Of a stretch of DNA of 64,000 nt, positions 8,818 through 16,954 are shown one piece after another. Position 1 is the stretch's first letter, and each line of letters opens with the position of its first letter. The stretch is from Methylocaldum sp. 14B (GTDB lineage Bacteria > Pseudomonadota > Gammaproteobacteria > Methylococcales > Methylococcaceae): NCBI RefSeq assembly GCF_002005105.1, contig NZ_MSCV01000025.1, positions 1 through 64,000 of the forward strand, read 5' to 3'. Made by a program: the position numbers and the translations under genes. A model generated the notes under the pieces. That model was not told the DNA's origin, ran no database searches, and saw nothing but the letters and a program-made list of their open reading frames with translations.

Positions 8818-11220
8818 AGCTAAGGCTTTAATAGGCTGCGCCTCGTCCTCGGCCTCGGTCCGATCTGGTTTTCGCCCGGACGATTGGTCGAACAAAGGCA
8901 ATCGAATCGAAAATTCGGCGCCCTGATCTTTGCCGGCGCTAGCCACCGAAATTTTACCGCCATGCATCTCCACCAGGCTTTTTACGAGAGCCAAGCCGAC
9001 ACCGAGTCCGCTATGGCCACTATGCAGCGGCCGTTCGAACTGAACGAAGGGTTCGAAGATATGTTCGAGCGCGTCCGGCTCAATCCCGATGCCGTTGTCT
9101 CTCACCTTAATCGAGATTTCCCGTCCCGTCTGCTTCATCGCCAACTCTATCCGGCCTTTTACAGGCGTAAATTTTGCGGCGTTCATCAATAGATTGGCGA
9201 TGATCTGCGAGAGCCGTGCCGGGTCGCCCCAAAGATAAATCGGCTGGCCGGCTGCACTATGCACCAACTCCTGCTGGTTCTTTTCGATCACCGGCCGACA
9301 GACTTCGATAGCATGGGCGATCACCGAAGCCATATCGGTGACTTCAAAACTCAGCTGTAACTTGCCCCTCGCGACCCGCGATATATCCAAAAGATCGTTG
9401 ATCAGCCGAGTCAAATATTTAACCTGGCGCTCGATGCTATCGGTAGCCGATTCGAGCAATTCCGGCCGTTCCGAGCCACGCCGTTTCAATAATTGCGCCG
9501 AAGTCAAAATCGGCGCGAGCGGATTCCGGAGTTCGTGAGCCAAGAGGGCAATGAACTCGTCCTTTCTTCGATCGGCCTCGCGCAGTGCTTCTTCAACCTC
9601 CTTGACGTGACGCAAGCTCTCTTCCGCGCGTTTCCGGTCGGTAACATTGGAAAGAACGCCAACCAGTCTCCGGCCGCTCTCCCGGTTGCCCAAAACATGC
9701 TGTCCCCGCGCTTCGACCCAGTTCGATTGTCCATCCGGCGAGACAATGTGGAATTCCTGGCTATAGCTCTCGGCGGGCTGATCGCCGCTCTCGGGAACCG
9801 AGGGCAAGTTCCGTTCCGCGATATCCCGTACCCAGGCCAGAAATTGGTTCTCGAAACCGATAGCTGAATGCATATCCGTCGGGTCCAGCCACGTTATTCC
9901 GCCGCTCGACGAATCACGCTCCCACACCGCCATGCGGCCGGCTTCGAGGGCCAGCAGCAGGCGTGCTTGACCGTCCCTCCATGCTTTCTCACCGCATTTC
10001 ATTTGATGGATATCCATAGCGATACCCACCCACTGGCGGACCTCGCCGCGTTCGTCGCAAAGCGGCAAAGCGCGGATGAGATGCCAGCGATACTCTCCGG
10101 TCCGATGACAGCGGAATCTGAGTTCTGTCTCGTAAGGGAGCTTTTTTCTTAGCGCCTCCGGCTGCTCGGTGAATACTCGCTCGCGATCTTCGGGGTGCAA
10201 TACCGACGTCCATCCCTGCCCACGACTCTGTTCCAAGGTCAAACCACTGTACTCGAGCCAATGATGACTTGCGTAGACCAAAGTGCCATCCGGCGCAGCC
10301 GTCCAGATCACGAGAGGAGACACCTCCGCGAGAAGCCGGTATCTTTCTTCGCTTTCCCTTAGCGTGTCCTCGAAGCGCTTTTGCCCGGTGATATCTTTAA
10401 CGGCAACATTTACGCCGGACACAAAGCCATCGTTTTCTTTTATCGGAAAAAAACTCGCCAGCAGAACCCGCTGTGTTTGAGAACTGTTCGGCGTTGTCCC
10501 TGAAATCTCTTTTTCCAGAATCGGCTCGCCCGATACGATCACCCGCCGCAGTAAGGGAATGATTGCTCGACCGACCTCCGGTACCACCTCCTGTATGTCC
10601 CGCCCGATATGTGCTTCCACGGGAACTCCATGAATTTCGGCAAGCCGACGATTAATTCGGACAAAGCGCAGATCCCGGTCGAGAAAGCAGAGACCTACCG
10701 GCGCCGTGGCATAAATACCCTCGATTTCTGCAAGTTGCGATTTGACGGCACGCTGGCTGCGCACCACCGACTCCTCCAATTTCCGGCGACGCACGATTTC
10801 TTGCTCCAGCATTTGTTGGCGGCGCGCAGACTCGTGGGCTTGGAATCTGGAAAGCCGGTGCCAGTGACCGATCCCGCTCAGCAACAGCCCCTCGGCTACG
10901 AAAAATACGAGCCGAACCTGTTCATCCATATAGGGAAAAAGTCGCTGGATGCCGAAAGCGGATTCTCCGAAAAGAAAATGATCCGCTGCCAGCCCGAGAA
11001 TCAGCGCCAATATCCCGGCGCCGAATCCGCCTAGGAAGGCACCCACGGCAACCGGAATTAGCAGCAATAGGCTGATCGGAGCCGGTCGGTTCATCGCATG
11101 GGTCGCGGCGATCAACCCTAGGATAACCATCAGAGAGGCGAGCGCGGCAATATAGGGCTTAAGAACGGCGAATGCATTCCTGGGCTTCAACGTCTCGCTG
11201 GATTTATTGAAGCTGGACAC
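8803..11220 (-). CDS. DUF4118-PAS sensor histidine kinase
   Basis: Membrane-bound sensor kinase of 805 residues. The N-terminus has a DUF4118-like four-helix membrane module (about 20-120). Then come three PAS/PAC units (roughly 160-285, 290-405 and 415-540), a HisKA domain with H562 in [11 protein letters not shown], and a HATPase domain with the [16 protein letters not shown] and [13 protein letters not shown] boxes. There is no receiver domain, so a separate response regulator is needed; the FixJ-type regulator at 12019-12633 on the same strand is a candidate. I prefer the GTG at 11220 because GGAGG lies 6 bp upstream; an ATG at 11274 is in frame but unsupported. The signal sensed is unknown. 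Confidence 0.9.
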   Translation of the reverse strand: MSSFNKSSETLKPRNAFAVLKPYIAALASLMVILGLIAATHAMNRPAPISLLLLIPVAVGAFLGGFGAGILALILGLAADHFLFGESAFGIQRLFPYMDEQVRLVFFVAEGLLLSGIGHWHRLSRFQAHESARRQQMLEQEIVRRRKLEESVVRSQRAVKSQLAEIEGIYATAPVGLCFLDRDLRFVRINRRLAEIHGVPVEAHIGRDIQEVVPEVGRAIIPLLRRVIVSGEPILEKEISGTTPNSSQTQRVLLASFFPIKENDGFVSGVNVAVKDITGQKRFEDTLRESEERYRLLAEVSPLVIWTAAPDGTLVYASHHWLEYSGLTLEQSRGQGWTSVLHPEDRERVFTEQPEALRKKLPYETELRFRCHRTGEYRWHLIRALPLCDERGEVRQWVGIAMDIHQMKCGEKAWRDGQARLLLALEAGRMAVWERDSSSGGITWLDPTDMHSAIGFENQFLAWVRDIAERNLPSVPESGDQPAESYSQEFHIVSPDGQSNWVEARGQHVLGNRESGRRLVGVLSNVTDRKRAEESLRHVKEVEEALREADRRKDEFIALLAHELRNPLAPILTSAQLLKRRGSERPELLESATDSIERQVKYLTRLINDLLDISRVARGKLQLSFEVTDMASVIAHAIEVCRPVIEKNQQELVHSAAGQPIYLWGDPARLSQIIANLLMNAAKFTPVKGRIELAMKQTGREISIKVRDNGIGIEPDALEHIFEPFVQFERPLHSGHSGLGVGLALVKSLVEMHGGKISVASAGKDQGAEFSIRLPLFDQSSGRKPDRTEAEDEAQPIKALASDLQ

Positions 11221-12018
11221 GCCTGACCTCCGTTCCGATAACCCCGGGCAACACTTGCCAAGTCCTAAGCACATTTATCCATCCCAACCCGAATACGATG
11301 ACGGAATGGACGATAAAAGCTCCTACGTATTTGTATCAGCTACAGATTGACTAACGGCCATCGCGGCACTGCGGTCAGGCTGCGACGATCGGTAGCTTAT
11401 ATTTCGAAGATAAGAACGATTCGTTCAGTCACGCCGAGTTTATTGGAACATTCGGCTCATATGAAAGACCTGAACGCTCTGTGGCCGTAGAGTACGATGT
11501 CTAACGCCGATTCGAATGTACGTACTCTTACGTATGTCTGGATTACGCTCTCTGCCTTATCTGCTACCAAAAGGACCCGTGACGCAGAACCAAGAGGAAT
11601 TTACGGCCTATGCCAGTAATTCCAAATCGCTTTCAATAAGGCATTAATTTTTGTAGGGTGGGTTAGGCCGCGAGGCCGTAACCCATCGAGCGACCTCGAA
11701 TCGGTGGGTTACGCTCCGCTAACCCACCCTACGTAATGTTCACTCGAATGCCGAATGGAATAAGCCGTTCGCTCGAAGCTTGTCAAAGGGTTTCTATGGC
11801 CTACTGGAATAGGCTCCTGATGGTGACGTTCGGTTAACCGACGCCGGAACTGATTCTGGAGCGCAACGCTTCTAGGTTTCGCAAATAGGCGACAAGCTTT
11901 GGTTCCCAAGCGGCGACACAAGCCAACGCTGTCGTGCCAAACGACAGTCATCAACCCGCTACAAACCGTACCAACTCAGCCCAAGTATGGCTCGCCCGGT
12001 CAAATCTCGTCGTGACGA
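11221..12018. other. Non-coding gap between kinase and response regulator
   Basis: About 800 bp without a supportable gene on either strand. It holds one nested hairpin repeat (11653-11732) and otherwise looks unstructured. A short open frame at 11709-11954 on the minus strand runs through the repeat and is not credible. The 11380-11560 stretch is richer in A/T than its surroundings and may contain promoter elements for the kinase, but I could not fix boxes. Confidence 0.4.
11653..11732. repeat. Nested hairpin repeat GTAGGGTGGGTTAG
   Basis: An 80-bp inverted repeat. The outer arms are GTAGGGTGGGTTAG (11653-11666) and CTAACCCACCCTAC (11719-11732), a perfect 14-bp match. Inside, GTAACCCA and TGGGTTAC form a second stem. 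Repeats with this consensus are widespread in proteobacterial intergenic regions. It could form a cruciform or a stable RNA hairpin. Confidence 0.9.
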
Positions 12019-12633
12019 TTAACGGATTCCCATCTGAATCGCGAGTGCCACGAGATCGGCGAGTGACTGAACGCCCAGCTTCTCCATAATGCGGGCACGG
12101 TGGATTTCAGCGGTACGATGACTGATGCCCAATGCCTTGCCGACCTGTTTGGCCGAATAGCCACGTGCTAGGTACACCAAAATTTCCTTTTCACGCGGTG
12201 TCAGATTAGCGTATAGAGCATCAAGCTCGTGCTGACGCGACTTTTCTTCGTAACGCTGATAACTGAGAGCGAGTGCGTTTCTTATCGCCGGTATCAGGAC
12301 GTCGGCATCGACGGGCTTTTCAAGAAAATCTACGGCTCCACCCTTGAAGGCTGCTGTCGATTTGGGCACGTCGCCAAATCCCGTCAGAAAAATGATAGGA
12401 AGGTTAAATCCCCTCTCAGTAAGGATCTGTTGCAAATCCAACCCGGAAATTTGCGGGAGATTGATATCCAGAATGAGGCATCCTTGTTGCTCGGGCTTCA
12501 CCGAAGCCAGGAAATCAGGCCCGGACAGGTAGGTTTCAACAACAAATCCCTCAGCCCTCAGTAGCGCTGCCAAGGCATCGCACACGTCGGGGTCATCGTC
12601 GACGATGAAAACTGTTAGTCCATTAACAGCCAT
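12019..12633 (-). CDS. FixJ/NarL-type response regulator
   Basis: A 204-residue two-component regulator. The receiver domain (about 1-120) has the acidic pocket D12-D14, the phospho-acceptor D56, T84 and K106, so it should be phosphorylatable. A LuxR/FixJ helix-turn-helix occupies about residues 138-200 (LTPREKEILVYLARGYSAKQVGKALGIS region). The ATG at 12633 is preceded by GGAAAGG at 8 bp; a longer frame to 12840 exists but its extra residues match nothing in the family. It probably works with the kinase downstream on the same strand, though about 800 bp separates them. The target genes are unknown. Confidence 0.92.
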   Translation of the reverse strand: MAVNGLTVFIVDDDPDVCDALAALLRAEGFVVETYLSGPDFLASVKPEQQGCLILDINLPQISGLDLQQILTERGFNLPIIFLTGFGDVPKSTAAFKGGAVDFLEKPVDADVLIPAIRNALALSYQRYEEKSRQHELDALYANLTPREKEILVYLARGYSAKQVGKALGISHRTAEIHRARIMEKLGVQSLADLVALAIQMGIR

Positions 12634-13001
12634 ATCTAACGCCTTTCCAATTAGTATGGTTTCGAGGGTATGCGGTCGGTATTTTCCATGAAGGTCATGC
12701 ATTTGTATATACGAATATGCAGCCAAACCGGCCCGAAATATGATCGATGAATACGTTATCCTATCTCCCCAAATACAGCTTTGTAAACCTAGGCTTACGT
12801 CTATATCGGTTTCGAGAGACCATATTCGTAAGAATGACAAGCTGCATCACGATGAGACAGCGGATCGTTTTTCCGAAGCGAAGGACATTCATCTTAGCGA
12901 TCAACCCATCCCGCACCTCGCAAACGGCTACAGCAACGCCGAATTGAACCCGCCCCCTCTCGTTTAGACAAGCGAATCCGCATTGTTTGGAGAGCTAGCC
13001 G
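12634..13001. other. Upstream region of the response regulator
   Basis: About 370 bp, A/T-rich in its first 170 bp, with a near-palindrome GCAT..GTATATAC..ATGC at 12699-12720 that could be an operator or promoter core. Open frames at 12740-12967 show no recognisable protein character. No gene is called. Confidence 0.35.
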
Positions 13002-13280
13002 CTAACCCGCATTTCTCACACTCCTCCAATCGCAAACGGGCCTTTAATCGGCCCCTTCCAATCGCAAACGGTCGCTTTAGTCGCGACCCTTCCAATCCTC
13101 CTGGAGCACCGGAGCCGCCCTTCCAATCGCAAACGGTTGCTTTAGTCGCACCCCTTCCTTCGTCGGCACATCCTACAGCCTGATGTGCCGGCTACGCCTT
13201 CGCCGTCGCTCGGTCCATGCTGCGCCCACAGCATCGTCTCGACGCCCTCGCAACGAAAGGGTGTGAGAAATGCGGGCTAG
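13002..13280. mobile_element. MITE-like element with CCCGCATTTCTCACAC termini
   Basis: A 279-bp element bounded by inverted repeats: CTAACCCGCATTTCTCACAC at 13002-13021 and its inverse at 13261-13280 (19 of 20 match). The interior has no coding frame. It consists of four tandem units of about 34 bp (13023-13154) followed by a CGGCACATC/GATGTGCCG hairpin near 13165-13190. It may be a transposase-less insertion sequence remnant whose ends could be mobilised in trans; I cannot name the family. Confidence 0.6.
13023..13154 (+). repeat. Four tandem ~34-bp hairpin units
   Basis: Units at 13023-13055, 13056-13089, 13090-13120 and 13121-13154. Three begin with (T)CCAATCGCAAACGG and continue with a small inverted repeat such as GGTCGC-TTTA-GTCGCGACC; the third unit substitutes CTCCTGGAGCACCGGAGCCGCC. 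The same core TTCCAATCGCAAACGG occurs once in the 1292-1701 element near 1616-1631, so the modules are shared between elements. Confidence 0.8.
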
Positions 13281-13398
13281 AGCTTGTCAAACACTCTAAA
13301 AAGAGATTCGACCGTTGTTTCCGCGATCTCGATCATACAAGCCGTCAGACTTGCTCCGGCAATTTTCAATGCCTTTAGATCACCACCAAGGGACAAGA

Positions 13399-15567
13399 AT
13401 GAGGAATTTCGATGCCCAACGAGAAGGCGAGAACCGCATACTGCAACCTGGACGCAACTGTTGGCGAATTGCCCGCGCCCGTCGAGCTTCATTTTTGATC
13501 GACAGCTCGGCGTATTTTCCGGCCTTGCGAGCGGCAGCGACTCGTGCTCAGCGATCTATTTTCATCATCGGCTGGGATATCGACAGCCGAACCAAGTTAG
13601 CCCAAGACGGCGTCAGCGATGGATTTCCGATCCAGCTCGGCGACTTTCTGAAAGCGCTTATCGAAGACCGCCGCGGATTGGATGTCTATATTTTGAATTG
13701 GGACTTCGCAATGCTTTATGCACCCGGCCGCGAAGTCCTGCCGATTTACACGCTTGGCTGGCAAAGACATCGGCACCTTCACTTTTATCTGGATGGCCGG
13801 CATCCGGTCGGTGCCTCGCACCACCAGAAAATCGTCGTGATCGATGACGCCGTGGCCTTTGTCGGTGGCATGGATCTCGCCCAGGAACGTTGGGATACGC
13901 CGGACCATGAACCCAACGCCCCCTACCGTCGAAGATCCAACGGCCAAGCCTACGCCCCGGTCCACGATGTGCAGATGATGGTGGACGGAGAAGCAGCTGC
14001 GGCGCTCGGCATGTTAGCCCGTGAGCGCTGGCGCAATGCGACAGGCAACCAACTCCGTGCCGACAGCGATGCCGGAACCGATCCCTGGCCCCCGTCGATC
14101 GTCCCGGACATCAGCGATGTCGATGTCGCAATCGTCCGAACGGTCCCACGGTTCAACGGCGGTGTCGAAATTCTCGAACTCAGGGAACTGTACGTCGATG
14201 CAATCCGGTCAGCGAAGAACACGATTTATATCGAGAACCAGTATCTGACGGCTTCTTCGGTCGGCGCTCTGCTCGAATTGAGACTTCGTGAGCCGAATCC
14301 GCCGGAGATCGTCGTCGTATCGCGACTGACCGGCGGCGGTTGGCTCGAGCAAACGACAATGGAAGTCTTGCGGGCTCGATTGCTTCGCCGCCTTCGCGCA
14401 GCCGACCGACATGGCAAGTTCCGGATCTATTATCCCGACTGCGATGGGCTGAACGATCAGTGCATCAACGTACATTCCAAACTGATGGTGGTGGACGACC
14501 GCCTTGCGCTCGTCGGCTCGGCGAATCTTAACAATCGCTCGATGGGGCTGGACACGGAATGCAATCTTGCCATCGAAGCGACCGAGCCAAATACGGCAAA
14601 AGCGATTACAGGTTTAAGAAATCGCTTGCTGGCCGAGCATTTGGGCGTCGGAACGGATCGAATGGAACTGGCTATCAGACAGGCGGGCTCGCTGATTGTC
14701 GCCATAGAAAGCTTACGGGGAAACCCGCACACGCTTCGGCACCTTGAAGGCGAAGTATCGCCCGAGGCCGATGCCCTTCTACCCCAGGCCAGCGTAGTCG
14801 ATCCGGAAGCGCCCATCGATCCCGATCGATTGATCGACGAACTCATCCCCGTGGAACACCGGCCTTCCGCCCGCAAACGGATTACCGCCACCCTCAGCCT
14901 GCTCGCAGCTATCGGGGCGCTTGCGGCCGCGTGGCGCTGGGGGCCACTGCACGAATGGCTCGACAAGGAGACGCTGATCAATGTCGGACGCACACTGCAA
15001 CGGACTCCGGCAACGCCGGTATGGGTCATCGGCGCCTATATACTTGCCGCTATAACAGCGATACCGATCACATTGGTGATCTTCACGACGGCAGTTGTGT
15101 TCGGTCCTATCACGGGTTTTGTTTATGCGATTCTCGGGTCGCTGGTAGGTGCCTCTCTCACCTTTGCGCTCGGCCACGTTTTCGGTCGAGATATCGTGCG
15201 GCGACTGGGCGGCGCCCGACTCAATACGCTCAGCCGCTGGCTGCGTCATCGTGGCTTGCTGGCCATGCTTACGGTCCGGTTGATACCCGTCGCGCCGTTC
15301 ACCGTGGTCAATTTAGTTGCGGGAGCCTCCCATATCCGTTTCCGCGACTTTCTATTGGGAACGATCTTTGGGATGGTCCCCGGCGCCATGGCCATCACGG
15401 TTTTTTCGGATCGCTTGGCTGCTGCGGTCCATCACCCGAGTCCGATCAATATCGCCTTGCTCGTCGCCGCCGCCGCCATTATCGGGGCTGCCGCATTCGC
15501 TACGCACCGATGGCTGCGTCGGCGCGAAGCGGAAAACACGGCATGCGCCGGCGGCTCGATCGGGTAA
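13399..15567 (+). CDS. Phospholipase D / cardiolipin synthase-like protein fused to VTT (DedA-type) domain
   Basis: A 722-residue fusion. The N-terminal half has two HKD motifs of the phospholipase D superfamily, H142-K144-D149 (HQKIVVID) and H359-K361-D366 (HSKLMVVDD), followed by GSANLNNRS. Both are intact, so transphosphatidylation or phosphodiester hydrolysis is expected. The C-terminal quarter (about 510-715) is a hydrophobic VTT/SNARE-associated domain like those of DedA/TVP38 proteins, with a GPITGFVYAILGSLVGA-type segment and RLIPVAPFTVVNLVAG. This anchors the enzyme in the membrane and may move lipids. The ATG at 13399 has AAGGGA upstream and is preferred over 13315. It runs into the next gene with a 10-bp gap. 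Confidence 0.9.
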   Translation: MRNFDAQREGENRILQPGRNCWRIARARRASFLIDSSAYFPALRAAATRAQRSIFIIGWDIDSRTKLAQDGVSDGFPIQLGDFLKALIEDRRGLDVYILNWDFAMLYAPGREVLPIYTLGWQRHRHLHFYLDGRHPVGASHHQKIVVIDDAVAFVGGMDLAQERWDTPDHEPNAPYRRRSNGQAYAPVHDVQMMVDGEAAAALGMLARERWRNATGNQLRADSDAGTDPWPPSIVPDISDVDVAIVRTVPRFNGGVEILELRELYVDAIRSAKNTIYIENQYLTASSVGALLELRLREPNPPEIVVVSRLTGGGWLEQTTMEVLRARLLRRLRAADRHGKFRIYYPDCDGLNDQCINVHSKLMVVDDRLALVGSANLNNRSMGLDTECNLAIEATEPNTAKAITGLRNRLLAEHLGVGTDRMELAIRQAGSLIVAIESLRGNPHTLRHLEGEVSPEADALLPQASVVDPEAPIDPDRLIDELIPVEHRPSARKRITATLSLLAAIGALAAAWRWGPLHEWLDKETLINVGRTLQRTPATPVWVIGAYILAAITAIPITLVIFTTAVVFGPITGFVYAILGSLVGASLTFALGHVFGRDIVRRLGGARLNTLSRWLRHRGLLAMLTVRLIPVAPFTVVNLVAGASHIRFRDFLLGTIFGMVPGAMAITVFSDRLAAAVHHPSPINIALLVAAAAIIGAAAFATHRWLRRREAENTACAGGSIG

Positions 15568-15577
15568 CGGGTCCGGC

Positions 15578-16282
15578 ATGTCGTTAGTCGTTGCAACTTA
15601 CAATGTTCACGACTGCATCGGACGAGACGGACGTTACGATCCGGAGAGAGTCCTGACCATCATTCGGGAACTCGATGCCGACCTCATCGCGCTCCAGGAA
15701 CTGCAATGGGAGCCTGAAGTCGCTCTCGACCTGCTTCAGCATTTCGCCTCCCGTCTGCACTACCGGGCCGTTCCGGGCCCGACGCTGCTCCGCCGCAACG
15801 GGCACTACGGCAACGCCATCCTTACCCGGCTGCCGGTTCGTAACATTAGGCGTGTCGATCTCAGCATACCGCACCGGGAACCCCGTGCAGCGATCGATTT
15901 GTCGGTCGACAGTCCTTGCGGGCCTCTTCGCGCGATCGGGACTCATTTGGGATTGTTTCCCGGCGAGCGGCGGAAACAAATGACCCGGCTTCTGAGCATA
16001 CTGGCCGATGCCCCGCCGCCCGCGCTTCTCTTCGGCGATCTGAATGAGTGGTTTCTATGGGGAAGGCCTTTTCGCTGGCTGCGCAACCATTTCGGACACA
16101 TACCCGATATCGCCACTTACCCGTCCATATTTCCTCTGTTCCCTCTCGACCGAATTTGGGTCAAACCCCGCGAGCTTCTTGCGGACATTGCGGCATACTC
16201 AACGCCTCTGGCACGCGAAACCTCCGATCATCTGCCCTTGCGGGCAGTACTGAAACCGGCGGATTCGAGCTCGAATCCGTAA
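15578..16282 (+). CDS. Endonuclease/exonuclease/phosphatase family protein
   Basis: A 234-residue metal-dependent phosphodiesterase fold. Key parts seen are the start (ATYNVHDCIGRDG), the metal-binding glutamate in ALQELQW, GDLNEW, and the terminal SDHLPL with the catalytic Asp-His pair. It begins 10 bp after the PLD-VTT gene and is almost certainly cotranscribed. In other bacteria this fold also accompanies cardiolipin synthase-like genes, which suggests phospholipid processing, but DNA or phosphoinositide-like substrates cannot be excluded. I chose the internal ATG at 15578 because upstream sequence in this frame belongs to the PLD gene. Confidence 0.88.
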   Translation: MSLVVATYNVHDCIGRDGRYDPERVLTIIRELDADLIALQELQWEPEVALDLLQHFASRLHYRAVPGPTLLRRNGHYGNAILTRLPVRNIRRVDLSIPHREPRAAIDLSVDSPCGPLRAIGTHLGLFPGERRKQMTRLLSILADAPPPALLFGDLNEWFLWGRPFRWLRNHFGHIPDIATYPSIFPLFPLDRIWVKPRELLADIAAYSTPLARETSDHLPLRAVLKPADSSSNP

Positions 16283-16455
16283 GGTTTTTTTACGTTCACT
16301 GTCTCAGGAATGACTCATAGTTACTTATCTATAACTCGATATTCATAAGGAATTCTGATTTACCTGCGACTTGAATTTTTTTATAAATTGACTACCGAGG
16401 CTTTGCCGAGGTGCAGGACTTAATTCGCAAACTCACTCAAAATAAGGAAAGTACC

Positions 16456-16641
16456 ATGAGAATCAAAGGAGACTATTTGAGGAAGAGTCTGCCAGCGCTT
16501 TTAGACAAATGGGCAGACGATGTTGATAGGCTGGATATCCGGATTCAACCCGATGACGAAATGGATGCAGACAACGAAGACCGCTATGAACGCCCCCATT
16601 CGATCGGCTTCGAGTCTGGCTTCCACGCGCAAGCCCGTTAG
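16456..16641 (+). CDS. Small acidic hypothetical protein
   Basis: A 61-residue protein starting MRIKGDYLRKSLPALLDKWADDVDRLD, with a helical amphipathic first half and a very acidic middle (QPDDEMDADNEDRYE). TAAGGAAAG about 7 bp before the ATG is a credible ribosome binding site. I do not recognise it. The 173 bp upstream (16283-16455) is strikingly A/T-rich for this window, with T-runs at 16283-16292 and 16376-16383, and could hold its promoter. It may be a real small protein or a remnant. Confidence 0.5.
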   Translation: MRIKGDYLRKSLPALLDKWADDVDRLDIRIQPDDEMDADNEDRYERPHSIGFESGFHAQAR

Positions 16642-16724
16642 CGAATGCTTACGGATTGACGCGACCCCACTCGTCCGAGCATTTCGGCTATCCCTATAAT
16701 CCCGAGGACCCGAGGCTCCGCCTC

Positions 16725-16757
16725 GCTTCGTTGCCCGATCCGTTCGGGCAACGAAGC
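16725..16757. terminator. Perfect 14-bp hairpin upstream of the ABC exporter
   Basis: GCTTCGTTGCCCGA pairs perfectly with TCGGGCAACGAAGC across a 5-nt loop. There is no T-run on either strand. It sits in the 313-bp gap between the small acidic gene and the exporter, next to a CGAGG/CCTCG mini-hairpin at 16711-16725. It may be a Rho-type terminator, an RNA-stability element or a REP-like repeat. Confidence 0.5.
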
Positions 16758-16954
16758 TAACCACAGACGCGGGCGTAGTCCGCCCGCCGCTCATGTCGTC
16801 AACAACGCCTGTCTTGCGACTTTCGCGACAGAGTTGTCCTCTTGCCCCAAAAGCAGTAATCGACGAGATTTTCCGGGCTCGTGCGGATAGATAGCGCCTG
16901 AGTCGCCCTGAAACTGACCGCCGCCACCGTTTCCCCAAACACACTGCCTTCATC

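Noticed and set aside
9600..10700. FixL-like heme PAS in the DUF4118 kinase
   Set aside because: The proximal histidine and other heme-contact residues of FixL could not be identified in any of the three PAS units.
11709..11954. 81-residue minus-strand open frame
   Set aside because: Part of it lies in the nested hairpin repeat and the rest has no recognisable protein pattern.
12740..12967. Two overlapping short plus-strand frames upstream of the MITE-like element
   Set aside because: They compete for the same bases, lack ribosome binding sites and read like random sequence.
13023..13154. Possible CRISPR array
   Set aside because: The repeated core is followed by similar, not unique, sequence and the period has no spacer; the units are hairpins and no cas gene is near.
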